This document shows positions 1 to 5,153 of a stretch of DNA of 6,234 nt, in pieces (position 1 is the stretch's first letter; each line of letters starts with the position of its first letter). The position numbers and the translations under genes were made by a program. Source of the stretch: Opitutia bacterium (GTDB taxonomy: Bacteria; Verrucomicrobiota; Verrucomicrobiae; Opitutales; UBA953); NCBI GenBank assembly GCA_947488485.1, contig CANKZO010000134.1, positions 1-6,234 of the forward strand, given 5' to 3'. Below the pieces are notes generated by a model, which saw nothing but the letters and a program-made list of their open reading frames with translations, had not been told where the DNA came from and did no database searches.

Positions 1-287
1 GTGCACGGGGCGTCGATCGGGACGGCCGGGGCTTTGTCGTTCGGGACGACGAGCTGGTTGGCCAGGAGATACTGTTCCACTTCGGCGCCGGAGATGTCGG
101 GCAGCATGACGCCGTCGATCTCGACGCAAGGGGAGAGGCGCTGACCGGACTTCTCGACCATCTCGGCGTAGTTCGCCGGGTTGTTGATGATGTCCACGTC
201 GACGTAGTTCAGGGCGTATTTCGCCATGATGGCGCGCACGCCGTTGCTCCAGCCGCAGCTGGGTTTGAGGTAACAACGGATATCCAT
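1..287 (-). CDS. Glutaredoxin-like protein, atypical monothiol (3' end cut by window)
   Basis: Reading the minus strand from the ATG at 285-287 gives an open frame of 95 codons that runs off the window edge without a stop. The N-terminus is a thioredoxin-fold beta strand (MDIRCYLKPS) followed by C11-G12-W13-S14 at the glutaredoxin active-site position, a one-cysteine CxxS version of the usual CPYC. SPC at residues 52-54 fits the cis-proline loop, followed by VEIDG. Glutaredoxins use glutathione to reduce protein disulfides; monothiol members often remove glutathione from proteins or handle Fe-S clusters. Cys54, right after the putative cis-proline, is unusual. The start is preceded by a G-rich GGTGGGGG stretch that could serve as a weak ribosome site. 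The gene lies 31 nt downstream of the response regulator on the same strand, so cotranscription is likely. The family call is good; the substrate is unknown. Confidence 0.75.
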   Translation of the reverse strand, partial: MDIRCYLKPSCGWSNGVRAIMAKYALNYVDVDIINNPANYAEMVEKSGQRLSPCVEIDGVMLPDISGAEVEQYLLANQLVVPNDKAPAVPIDAPC

Positions 288-318
288 GCCCCCACCAATG
301 GCGGCGTTCCCCGAGGAA

Positions 319-1089
319 TCAAGCCCGGCGGGTCTTTCGGCCGCCGTTTTCGCCGCCGGCCGGGGCCGGTTCATACCAATAACCGATGCCGTGGATCGTC
401 CGGAGGCTGTCCAGCTTGCGCCCGTGGTCTTCGAAGGCGTCGCGGATCTTGGCGACGTATTGGTCCAGCGAACGGCTGCGGATGTCGGCGTGCACGCCCC
501 AGACGGCGTGGATCAGGCTGTGCCGGCTGATGATGACGCCGGGGTTGGCGTGCAGATGGTAGAGGATGCCGAGCTCCTTGCGGCCGAGCTTGTGCTTCTT
601 GCCGCTGGCGAAGATGAGTTCGAGCCGCTCGGGATGGACTTCCGCGCCGTTGAAGCGGAACACGTCGGTCCCGAGCGCGGCGTTGACGGTGAGCCGGCTG
701 TCGCCCGCGGTCTCGCTGCGTCGCAGCACGGCGTGGATGCGCGCGATGAGTTCCGCCGGATGGTGCGGCTTGCCGACGAAATCGTCCGCGCCCGCTTCGA
801 GGGCCTGCGCCACGTGCTCGCCGTCGCGCAGGGCGGAGAGGAAGATCACCGCCGGCGAATGCGCGAGGCGGCGGATCTTGTCCAACACCGCGAGTCCGTC
901 GAGGTCCGGCAGGTTCGGGTCGAGCAGGACCAGGTGCACATACGACTCACCGACGAACTTGAGCGCGGTGGCGCCTTTGTGGAAGACTTGGGTGGAGAGG
1001 CCGGCGTTCAGGAGTTGATCGGCGAGCGCGGCGGCGAGGCTACGATCGTCTTCAATGATGACCACCAACGGCTTCTGCTTGGGACTCAT
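319..1089 (-). CDS. OmpR/PhoB-family response regulator
   Basis: A 256-aa two-domain DNA-binding response regulator. The receiver domain spans about residues 7-124: acidic pair D14-D15, phosphoacceptor D57 in the segment LLDPNLPDLDG, S85 at the conserved Ser/Thr position, switch aromatic F104 and K107-P108. The C-terminal winged helix (about 150-243) contains the OmpR signatures LGRKELGILYHL, NPGVIISR, a VWG, the recognition-helix segment SRSLDQYVAKIR and a terminal HGIGYWYE hairpin. I chose the ATG at 1087-1089 because homologous sequence begins there; the frame stays open upstream to 1167, but those 26 residues are unlike any receiver domain and cover the probable promoter. There is no clear Shine-Dalgarno sequence. 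No histidine kinase is visible nearby, so it is an orphan within this window and its signal and targets cannot be inferred. A glutaredoxin follows on the same strand and a small membrane protein is divergent. Confidence 0.92.
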   Translation of the reverse strand: MSPKQKPLVVIIEDDRSLAAALADQLLNAGLSTQVFHKGATALKFVGESYVHLVLLDPNLPDLDGLAVLDKIRRLAHSPAVIFLSALRDGEHVAQALEAGADDFVGKPHHPAELIARIHAVLRRSETAGDSRLTVNAALGTDVFRFNGAEVHPERLELIFASGKKHKLGRKELGILYHLHANPGVIISRHSLIHAVWGVHADIRSRSLDQYVAKIRDAFEDHGRKLDSLRTIHGIGYWYEPAPAGGENGGRKTRRA

Positions 1090-1105
1090 GCAGAATCTTG
1101 GGAAA

Positions 1106-1127
1106 GGGGGTAAGACTAAGGGGGTAA
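1106..1127. repeat. GGGGGTAA direct repeat in the response-regulator leader
   Basis: GGGGGTAA occurs at 1106-1113 and again at 1120-1127, 14 bp start to start, with similar flanking bases (AA before, and AC three to four bases after). It lies between the regulator's start codon and its likely promoter, in the spacer shared with the divergent small gene. OmpR-family proteins bind tandem direct repeats, so autoregulation is conceivable, though their half-sites are usually 10-11 bp apart. It may also simply be C-rich leader sequence on the coding strand. Confidence 0.4.
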
Positions 1128-1132
1128 TGACA

Positions 1133-1160
1133 TATGTAAAAAACCCGTCGAGATTGCCAA
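1133..1160 (-). promoter_or_regulatory. Candidate sigma70-type promoter for the response regulator
   Basis: On the minus strand a TTGGCA box (complement of 1155-1160) is followed after 16 bp by TACATA (complement of 1133-1138), about 44 nt upstream of the chosen start codon. The spacer contains a run of six T. The -35 match is good and the -10 match is poor, so this is a tentative call. Confidence 0.3.
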
Positions 1161-1190
1161 GCCCCATTCCTCGCCCATGGTCGGAGGGAG

Positions 1191-1373
1191 ATGACCGAAC
1201 CCGACGAGCCTTCCGCCGCCCGCAAATGGGCCATCCGTGTCTTTCTGATCCTGTTCATCGCCTCCGCGGCCTGGATGGCGTGGTTCGGCGTCCAGCAGCA
1301 GCGCCTGCATGGGGCTAAGACCGACGGCCAGCCGAAGAATCCTTACGAGGATCGCAGTCTTTTCGGGCGCTAA
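1191..1373 (+). CDS. Small single-pass membrane protein, unknown function
   Basis: A 60-aa protein. Residues 1-12 are polar (MTEPDEPSAARK), about 13-33 form one hydrophobic, tryptophan-containing transmembrane helix, and the tail of about 27 residues is polar (GAKTDGQPKNPYEDRS). Basic residues just before the helix suggest the N-terminus is cytoplasmic and the tail is on the outer side. It has the clearest ribosome-binding site in the window, GGAGGGAG directly before the ATG (1183-1190), which supports it as a real gene despite its size. It diverges from the response regulator and could share control with it. I do not recognise a family and assign no function; a role as a small membrane accessory protein is only a guess. 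Confidence 0.65.
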   Translation: MTEPDEPSAARKWAIRVFLILFIASAAWMAWFGVQQQRLHGAKTDGQPKNPYEDRSLFGR

Positions 1374-1376
1374 GCC

Positions 1377-1397
1377 CAGGCCCGCCGGCCCTGTTTC
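1377..1397 (+). terminator. Weak hairpin after the small membrane gene
   Basis: CAGGCC (1377-1382) can pair with GGCCCTG (1387-1393) across a 4-nt loop with one bulged C, followed by TTTCT. It starts four bases after the stop codon of the small gene. The stem is short and the T tract imperfect, so termination is plausible but not secure. Confidence 0.35.
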
Positions 1398-1404
1398 TAA
1401 AAAC

Positions 1405-1432
1405 TTGACCAGAGGGACTTCGTTCCTAAGTT
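1405..1432 (+). promoter_or_regulatory. Candidate promoter of tRNA-Glu
   Basis: TTGACC at 1405-1410 matches the sigma70 -35 consensus in five of six bases. After a 16-bp spacer, TAAGTT at 1427-1432 keeps the first, second and last bases of a -10 box. Transcription would begin near 1439, about 11 nt before the mature tRNA, a typical distance for a tRNA gene. Confidence 0.5.
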
Positions 1433-1449
1433 CTTCGCTTCCACCGACC

Positions 1450-1527
1450 GCCTCCTTCGTCTAGCCCGGTCCAGGACACCTCGTTTTCACTGAGGTAACT
1501 GGGGTTCGAATCCCCAAGGGGGCGCCA
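1450..1527 (+). tRNA. tRNA-Glu (anticodon UUC)
   Basis: A full cloverleaf can be drawn. The acceptor stem pairs GCCTCCT (1450-1456) with AGGGGGC (1517-1523), seven pairs with one G-U. The D stem is GTCT/GGAC (1459-1462 with 1474-1477). The anticodon stem is CCTCG/TGAGG (1479-1483 with 1491-1495), with loop TTTTCAC and anticodon TTC at 1486-1488. The variable loop is TAAC. The T arm is TGGGG-TTCGAAT-CCCCA (1500-1516). The discriminator is G1524, and CCA is encoded at 1525-1527. It reads GAA and, by wobble, GAG codons. It stands alone between the small membrane gene and the GbsR-like regulator. No integrase or duplicated tRNA 3' end is visible, so there is no sign that it serves as an integration site. 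Confidence 0.97.
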
Positions 1528-1542
1528 GGTGGAAGCTTTTCA

Positions 1543-1574
1543 GATCCGTTCTTTCCGCCAGGGGAGGGCGGATC
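1543..1574 (+). terminator. Hairpin downstream of tRNA-Glu
   Basis: Outer bases GATCCG (1543-1548) and CGGATC (1569-1574) are perfect inverted repeats. Alternatively CCGCC (1555-1559) pairs with GGCGG (1567-1571) around a 7-nt loop. Either fold lies 16-28 nt past the tRNA CCA end and may stop transcription or guide 3' processing. There is no following T run, so the terminator role is uncertain. Confidence 0.3.
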
Positions 1575-1611
1575 GCTATTTCCGGTTTATTCACATTGCC
1601 CCTTGCCTAGG

Positions 1612-1627
1612 TTCAAAAATTATTGAA
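1612..1627. promoter_or_regulatory. AT-rich palindrome, candidate operator of the GbsR-like regulator
   Basis: The 16-bp sequence TTCAAAAATTATTGAA is palindromic at 14 of 16 positions and stands out as AT-rich in a GC-rich region. It ends 36 bp before the regulator's start codon. MarR/GbsR-type dimers usually bind AT-rich palindromes of this size and often repress their own genes. A weak TTGCCC (1596-1601) could be a -35 box placing the palindrome over the -10 region. The binding role is inferred. Confidence 0.4.
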
Positions 1628-1663
1628 ACTTCAGGAAGCCCCCGACCGCAGGGCCTAAACCTG

Positions 1664-2185
1664 ATGAAGCCCCCTTCAGAAAAGTCCGCCAGCCGACGCC
1701 CGAGCCGCCCCTCTTATGAGCCGCTACAGCCCCATGAGATCGAGCTCGCTGATTTCTTCGTCCGGATGGCCGGCATCCTGGGCGTCCCGCGCTCGGTCGC
1801 GGAAATCTACGCCTTGCTCTATATTTCCTCGGGTCCGGTCGATTTCGACCAGATTCAGGGTCGTCTCGGCATTAGCAAAGGCTCTGTCAGTCAAGGACTT
1901 AAGTTCCTTCGCGACCACGAGATGATCCTCTCGGTCAAGGAAGCCGGCTCTCGTCGCGAGCGCTGGCAGCCGACGCCGTCCCTCGCGGCTTCCCTGGTCG
2001 CGCTTCTCCGGAGCCAAGTGCTCCCCGCCCTCGAGCAAGCCCAACCGGGCCTGCAGCGCGTCCTCGCCGATGCCCAGACCCGCGGCTCCCAGCCCGAAGT
2101 CATCGAGCGCCTCAGCCGCCTCAATCGTTGGAACAGCCGAGCCCTCGAGCTCGCGCCTCTCCTGCTCCCGCCCCCGGGGGCCTGA
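1664..2185 (+). CDS. GbsR/MarR-like winged-helix transcriptional regulator
   Basis: A 173-aa predicted cytoplasmic DNA-binding protein of the GbsR type, the usual length for that group. After a basic, disordered N-terminus (residues 1-20), the winged helix spans about 24-105. It has the family pattern GVPRSVAEIYALLYIS (40-55), an LGISKGSVSQGLKFLRD helix-turn-helix (68-84) and a wing with GSRRERW (95-101). The rest is helical, with RSQVLPALEQAQ, and likely dimerises. GbsR itself represses choline/glycine betaine genes in Bacillus, but relatives elsewhere control unrelated functions, so no ligand is assigned. I chose the ATG at 1664 because conserved sequence starts after it; the frame is open back to a GTG at 1529, but that part would begin against the tRNA and cover the palindrome. 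Ribosome-site match is poor. The gene is separated from the sugar genes by a hairpin and a repeat. Confidence 0.85.
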   Translation: MKPPSEKSASRRPSRPSYEPLQPHEIELADFFVRMAGILGVPRSVAEIYALLYISSGPVDFDQIQGRLGISKGSVSQGLKFLRDHEMILSVKEAGSRRERWQPTPSLAASLVALLRSQVLPALEQAQPGLQRVLADAQTRGSQPEVIERLSRLNRWNSRALELAPLLLPPPGA

Positions 2186-2192
2186 CCCTTTC

Positions 2193-2209
2193 TGCCGGCT
2201 CGGCCGGTG
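2193..2209 (+). terminator. Hairpin after the GbsR-like gene
   Basis: CCGGC (2195-2199) and GCCGG (2203-2207) form a five-pair stem with a TCG loop, extendable by two G-U pairs, starting eight bases after the stop codon. The downstream sequence is only moderately T-rich (CCTTCCTT), so it is a possible but weak terminator. Confidence 0.3.
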
Positions 2210-2278
2210 ACAGTCCTTCCTTCCCGTACGTGCCTGCGAAATTCGCCTCCACGTGCGGTAGCCTGCCCAAACACCGCA

Positions 2279-2345
2279 ATCAAAGGGAAACCGGAGACCG
2301 GAAAGTTAGAAGTAACCCCAGCCAATATCCCGGTCCCCCTTTGAT
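2279..2345 (+). repeat. Intergenic palindromic repeat, copy A
   Basis: A 67-bp element bounded by perfect 9-bp inverted ends, ATCAAAGGG and CCCTTTGAT. It carries the paired ACCGGA boxes near the left end, the CAGCCAAT block (2319-2326) and the CCGGTCCCCCTTTG right end, all shared with copies B and C. Relative to those copies it lacks about 10 bp in the centre (the GCTTCGG part), and the two box variants AACCGG and GACCGG are in the opposite order. It lies in the 175-bp spacer before the nucleotidyltransferase gene and ends 15 bp before that start codon, so it would be in the 5' leader. No coding sequence is seen in the rest of the spacer. Confidence 0.85.
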
Positions 2346-2360
2346 CTTCTGAATCTCCCC

Positions 2361-2798
2361 ATGCGTATCGCCATCACTTCCGGCTACTTCGATCCGATGC
2401 ACCGCGGTCACCTCGAGCTGCTGGAACTCTCCCGCGCCCAAGGCGATGTGCTCTGGGTCATCGTGAACACCGACGCGCAGGCGGCCCTCAAGAAGGGCAA
2501 GGCCTTCATCGACCAAGATACGCGTCTCGCGGTGACTTCCGCCCTCCGGGTCGTCGACCGCGCGGTCCTGTCGATCGACACCGATGGTTCGGTCTGCGCC
2601 ACGCTCGACTGGCTGATCGGCGAAGCCAAGGCCCAGGGCCATGAGGCCGTCTTCTGCAAGGGCGGCGACCGCAACGCCGGCAATATCCCGGAGATGACCG
2701 TGCTCACCAAGCATGGCGCGAAACTCATCGACGGACTCGGCGCCAAGATCGACAGCAGCTCCCGCATCATCGCCGGGGCGAAAAAGCCTTCCGCCTGA
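2361..2798 (+). CDS. Cytidylyltransferase-like nucleotidyltransferase, substrate unknown
   Basis: A 145-aa single-domain nucleotidyltransferase of the HxGH (CTP_transf-like) superfamily, which includes TagD and the RfaE/HldE C-terminal domain. The N-terminal strand and nucleotide-binding loop read [13 protein letters not shown] (7-19) with the H14-R15-G16-H17 signature. KGGDR (100-104) sits where RfaE has a GGD-type loop, and SSSRII (132-137) matches the C-terminal phosphate-contacting motif. These enzymes join a nucleotide to a sugar or alcohol phosphate, releasing pyrophosphate. Here the partner is unknown: gmd and fcl start 26 nt downstream, so envelope glycan synthesis is likely, but GDP-fucose synthesis does not itself need this enzyme. 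Size and motifs would fit a glycerol-phosphate or heptose-phosphate substrate equally. No Shine-Dalgarno sequence precedes the ATG; a palindromic repeat ends 15 bp upstream. Confidence 0.8.
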   Translation: MRIAITSGYFDPMHRGHLELLELSRAQGDVLWVIVNTDAQAALKKGKAFIDQDTRLAVTSALRVVDRAVLSIDTDGSVCATLDWLIGEAKAQGHEAVFCKGGDRNAGNIPEMTVLTKHGAKLIDGLGAKIDSSSRIIAGAKKPSA

Positions 2799-2824
2799 AC
2801 CGAACCCCCTTTACCAAACCACAC

Positions 2825-3886
2825 ATGAAAAAGCGCGCGCTCATCACCGGCATCACGGGCCAGGACGGCTCCTATCTCGCCGAATTCCTCCTCAGCAAGG
2901 GCTATGAGGTGCACGGCGTCATCCGCCGTTCCTCCTCCTTCAACACGGGCCGCATCGAGCACCTCTACATGGAGGATCTCGTCCGCGACATCCATACGAA
3001 GAAGATCCAGCTTCACTACGGCGACCTCGGCGACGCGACCGGCCTCATCCGCCTCATCGGTGACGTCCAGCCGGACGAGATCTATAACCTCGGCGCGATG
3101 TCGCACGTGAAGGTCTCGTTCGATATCCCGGAATACACCGCCGACACCGACGGCCTCGGCACGCTCCGCCTCCTCGAGGCCATCCGCATCCTGAAGATGG
3201 AGAAGAAGGTCCGTATCTACCAGGCCTCGACCTCCGAGCTCTACGGCAAGGTCGTCGAAGTGCCGCAGTCTGAGACGACGCCCTTCTACCCGCGCAGTCC
3301 GTATGGCGCCGCCAAGATCTACGCCTACTGGATCACCCGCAATTACCGCGAGGCCTACGGCATCTTCGCCTCCAACGGCATTCTCTTCAACCACGAGTCC
3401 GAGCGCCGCGGCGAGACGTTCGTCACCCGCAAGATCTCCCTCGGAGTCGCCAACATCGTGCACGGCCGTCAGGACTGTCTCTTCCTCGGCAACCTCTCCG
3501 CGCAGCGCGACTGGGGTTACGCCCCCGACTTCGTCCAGTGCATGTGGCTCATCCTGCAGCACAAGCAGCCGGACGACTTCGTCATCGCGACGGGCAAGAT
3601 GTATACGGTCCGCGAATTCTGCACCCACGCCTTCCGCCGCGCCGGCATCGAACTCGACTGGCAAGGCACGGGCGCGGCAGAGAAGGGCGTCGACCGCAAG
3701 ACGGGCAAGACGCTCGTCGCCGTCGACCCGCGCTACTTCCGCCCGACCGAGGTCGAGCAGCTCCTCGGCAATCCGGCCAAGGCCGTCCGTGAGCTCGGTT
3801 GGAATCCGCAGCAGACCTCCTTCGAGCAGCTGGTGCAGAAGATGGTCGACCATGACCTGAAGGCCGCCGCCCACGCCCATCGCTGA
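2825..3886 (+). CDS. gmd: GDP-mannose 4,6-dehydratase
   Basis: A 353-aa cytoplasmic extended short-chain dehydrogenase that converts GDP-D-mannose to GDP-4-keto-6-deoxy-D-mannose, the first step to GDP-L-fucose. The Rossmann fingerprint is GITGQDG (9-15), followed by [15 protein letters not shown] (34-48), typical of Gmd NADP binding. The catalytic set is T136 and E138 in ASTSELYG, with Y160 and K164 in the YxxxK motif [25 protein letters not shown] (187-204) and [10 protein letters not shown] (228-237) are family signatures, as is [13 protein letters not shown] (303-315). Length is normal and the frame intact. It starts 26 nt after the nucleotidyltransferase with no Shine-Dalgarno sequence (leader CCCCCTTT, then an ACCA-rich stretch). 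Its TGA overlaps the ATG of fcl by one base, so the two are translated together. The enzymes that make GDP-mannose are not in the window. Confidence 0.97.
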   Translation: MKKRALITGITGQDGSYLAEFLLSKGYEVHGVIRRSSSFNTGRIEHLYMEDLVRDIHTKKIQLHYGDLGDATGLIRLIGDVQPDEIYNLGAMSHVKVSFDIPEYTADTDGLGTLRLLEAIRILKMEKKVRIYQASTSELYGKVVEVPQSETTPFYPRSPYGAAKIYAYWITRNYREAYGIFASNGILFNHESERRGETFVTRKISLGVANIVHGRQDCLFLGNLSAQRDWGYAPDFVQCMWLILQHKQPDDFVIATGKMYTVREFCTHAFRRAGIELDWQGTGAAEKGVDRKTGKTLVAVDPRYFRPTEVEQLLGNPAKAVRELGWNPQQTSFEQLVQKMVDHDLKAAAHAHR

Positions 3887-4827
3887 TGGACCGCGCCGCG
3901 AAGATCTACGTCGCCGGGCACCGCGGGATGGTCGGCTCGGCCATCGTCCGCGCGCTCCGCGCCGCCGGCCACACGTCCGTGCTCACGCGCACGTCCGCCG
4001 AACTCGACCTGCGCGACGGCGCCGCGACCCGCGCGTTCCTCGCCGCGGAGCAGCCGGCTTACGTCGTCATGGCCGCCGCGCGCGTCGGCGGTATCAAGGC
4101 CAACTCGTCCCAGCCCTACGACTTCCTTTACGACAACCTCGTCATGGCGGCCAACGTCATCGAGGGCGCCCGCCTAGCGGGCGTGCGCAAGCTGCTCTTC
4201 CTGGGTTCGAGCTGCATCTACCCGAAGCTCGCGGCGCAGCCCATCCGCGAAGACTCCCTGCTGACGGGCCCGCTCGAGGTCACGAACGAAGCCTATGCGG
4301 TCGCCAAGATCGCGGGCATCAAGCTCTGCGACCACGCGCGCGCCCAGCATGGCTGCGACTTCATCAGCGCGATGCCCTGCAATCTCTACGGCACGGGCGA
4401 CAACTTCTCCCTCGAGAACTCCCACGTGCTCCCGGCGATGATCCGCAAGATGCATGAGGCGAAGCTCCGCGGCGACGCGTCGCTCAAACTCTGGGGCACG
4501 GGTACGCCGCTCCGCGAATTCCTGCACGCCGACGATCTCGCCGAGGCGTGCCTGATGCTCCTCGATCGTTATTCTCAGCCCGGGCACATCAATGTCGGTT
4601 CCGGCGAAGAGCTCACCATCCGCGACCTCGCCGGCCTCGTCGCCCAGGCCGTCGGTTTCACCGGCCGCCTTGAATTCGACCCGTCGATGCCCGACGGCAC
4701 GCCGCGCAAGCTCATGGACGTCTCGCGCATCCGCGCCCTCGGTTGGAAGCACCGCATCACCATGGCCGACGGCATCCGCGACGCCTACGCCTGGTATCTC
4801 GCTAACGCCGCTGAAGCGCGGAAGTAA
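3886..4827 (+). CDS. fcl: GDP-L-fucose synthase
   Basis: A 313-aa cytoplasmic NADPH-dependent epimerase/reductase (also called WcaG) that turns the Gmd product into GDP-L-fucose. The nucleotide-binding loop is GHRGMVG (11-17). The catalytic residues known from the E. coli enzyme are all present, shifted by one: S108 and C110 in LGSSCIYP, Y137 and K141 in YAVAK, and H180 in NSHVLPA. PCNLYGTGDNF (164-174) and GTGTPLREFLHADDLA (204-219) are further family signatures, and PRKLMDVSRIRALGW (273-287) is the usual C-terminal substrate-binding part. The ATG shares its A with the gmd stop (TGATG), indicating translational coupling; there is no independent ribosome site. Fucose is then used by glycosyltransferases not seen here. 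A 326-bp repeat-filled spacer follows. Confidence 0.97.
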   Translation: MDRAAKIYVAGHRGMVGSAIVRALRAAGHTSVLTRTSAELDLRDGAATRAFLAAEQPAYVVMAAARVGGIKANSSQPYDFLYDNLVMAANVIEGARLAGVRKLLFLGSSCIYPKLAAQPIREDSLLTGPLEVTNEAYAVAKIAGIKLCDHARAQHGCDFISAMPCNLYGTGDNFSLENSHVLPAMIRKMHEAKLRGDASLKLWGTGTPLREFLHADDLAEACLMLLDRYSQPGHINVGSGEELTIRDLAGLVAQAVGFTGRLEFDPSMPDGTPRKLMDVSRIRALGWKHRITMADGIRDAYAWYLANAAEARK

Positions 4828-4834
4828 GCCCATA

Positions 4835-4922
4835 GAGGCCCTGAGGCCCTGAGGCTCGGTTGACCAGAGCGTTACAACGTTAGTTGACCCGTTGATCGGT
4901 TGGCCGGTTGGCCAGAACAAGA
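4835..4922 (+). repeat. Degenerate 8-bp-periodic array, left arm around repeat copy B
   Basis: Starting eight bases after the fcl stop, eleven consecutive 8-bp units can be read in strict phase. GAGGCCCT occurs twice, then GAGGCTCG, then mostly units of the form GTTGRYCN (4859, 4883, 4891, 4899, 4907) interrupted by GAGCGTTA and CAACGTTA. Part of it (4851-4869) is repeated inverted at 5077-5095 with 18 of 19 matches, and 4893-4914 resembles the complement of 5022-5043. It has no coding role that I can see; stop codons and the 8-bp period exclude a protein repeat. Confidence 0.7.
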
Positions 4923-4926
4923 CAGC

Positions 4927-5004
4927 CAAGGGGAGACCGGAAACCGGAAAGGTTGCTTCGGTCATATGTCCCCAGCCAATCATCCGGTCTCCGGTTCCCC
5001 TTTG
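4927..5004 (+). repeat. Intergenic palindromic repeat, copy B
   Basis: A 78-bp element whose ends CAAGGGG and CCCCTTTG are inverted. The left arm has GACCGGA then AACCGGA. The right arm, read on the other strand, has AACCGGA then GACCGGA, so the whole is a near-palindrome with about 22-nt arms. Bases 4931-4951 are identical to 5960-5980 of copy C, and the block CAGCCAATCATCCGGTC near the right end is also identical. The centre holds TTGCTTCGG. It lies between fcl and kdsB, 149 bp upstream of the kdsB start. Confidence 0.88.
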
Positions 5005-5021
5005 AGTGATTGCCGCTCCCT

Positions 5022-5096
5022 CCGGCCAACTGGCTAACCTGCCAGCTAGTTTGTCTCTATCTCTAAGCCTCCGAGCCTCTGGTCAACTGAGCCTCT
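5022..5096 (-). repeat. Degenerate 8-bp-periodic array, right arm around repeat copy B
   Basis: This is the inverted counterpart of the left array. GGCCAACT, GGCTAACC and TGCCAGCT (5024-5047) are complements of GGTTGGCC-type units. AAGCCTCC, GAGCCTCT, GGTCAACT and GAGCCTCT (5065-5096) are again 8 bp each. CTCTGGTCAACTGAGCCTC (5077-5095) is the complement of 4851-4869 with one mismatch, which would still pair as G-U in RNA. Together with copy B it makes a nested inverted structure between fcl and kdsB. Confidence 0.65.
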
Positions 5097-5111
5097 CGTT
5101 CGCACCTCCCC

Positions 5112-5143
5112 GTGTCCCCGTGCCCACGTGTCCCCTTGTCCCC
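5112..5143 (+). repeat. Four tandem 8-bp units (GTGTCCCC) before kdsB
   Basis: Four contiguous 8-bp units start at 5112, 5120, 5128 and 5136. The first and third are exactly GTGTCCCC, the second differs at two positions and the fourth at one. The array ends 10 bp before the kdsB ATG, where the sequence TAATCTAAAA takes over. There is no Shine-Dalgarno sequence, so the array occupies the region normally used for promoter and ribosome signals. Copy-number change here could alter kdsB expression; this is a hypothesis. Confidence 0.75.
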
Positions 5144-5153
5144 TAATCTAAAA

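Noticed and set aside
286..1113. A 275-codon plus-strand open frame opposite the response regulator
   Set aside because: The minus strand encodes a complete receiver plus winged-helix protein here; the plus-strand frame shows no motif and is a compositional shadow.
1450..1527. tRNA-Glu as an integration site of a genomic island
   Set aside because: No integrase gene and no repeated copy of the tRNA 3' end were seen in the window, and the neighbouring genes look like ordinary chromosomal genes.
1529..1663. Extended N-terminus of the GbsR-like regulator from a GTG
   Set aside because: It would start two bases after the tRNA CCA end and translate through the AT-rich palindrome; conserved sequence begins only after the ATG at 1664.
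2408..3880. A 490-codon open frame on the minus strand across the nucleotidyltransferase and gmd
   Set aside because: It lies antisense to two genes with intact family motifs; its translation is rich in Ala, Val, Glu, Arg and Asp with no recognisable domain, as expected for the complement of GC-rich codons.
4174..4983. Minus-strand open frame over the fcl 3' half and repeat copy B
   Set aside because: It is antisense to conserved Fcl sequence and begins inside repeat DNA; no protein family is recognisable.
5112..5153. Extended N-terminus of KdsB from a GTG
   Set aside because: The added residues are a translation of the 8-bp tandem array, and KdsB proteins start at the strand beginning MPSVTLCIPAR.
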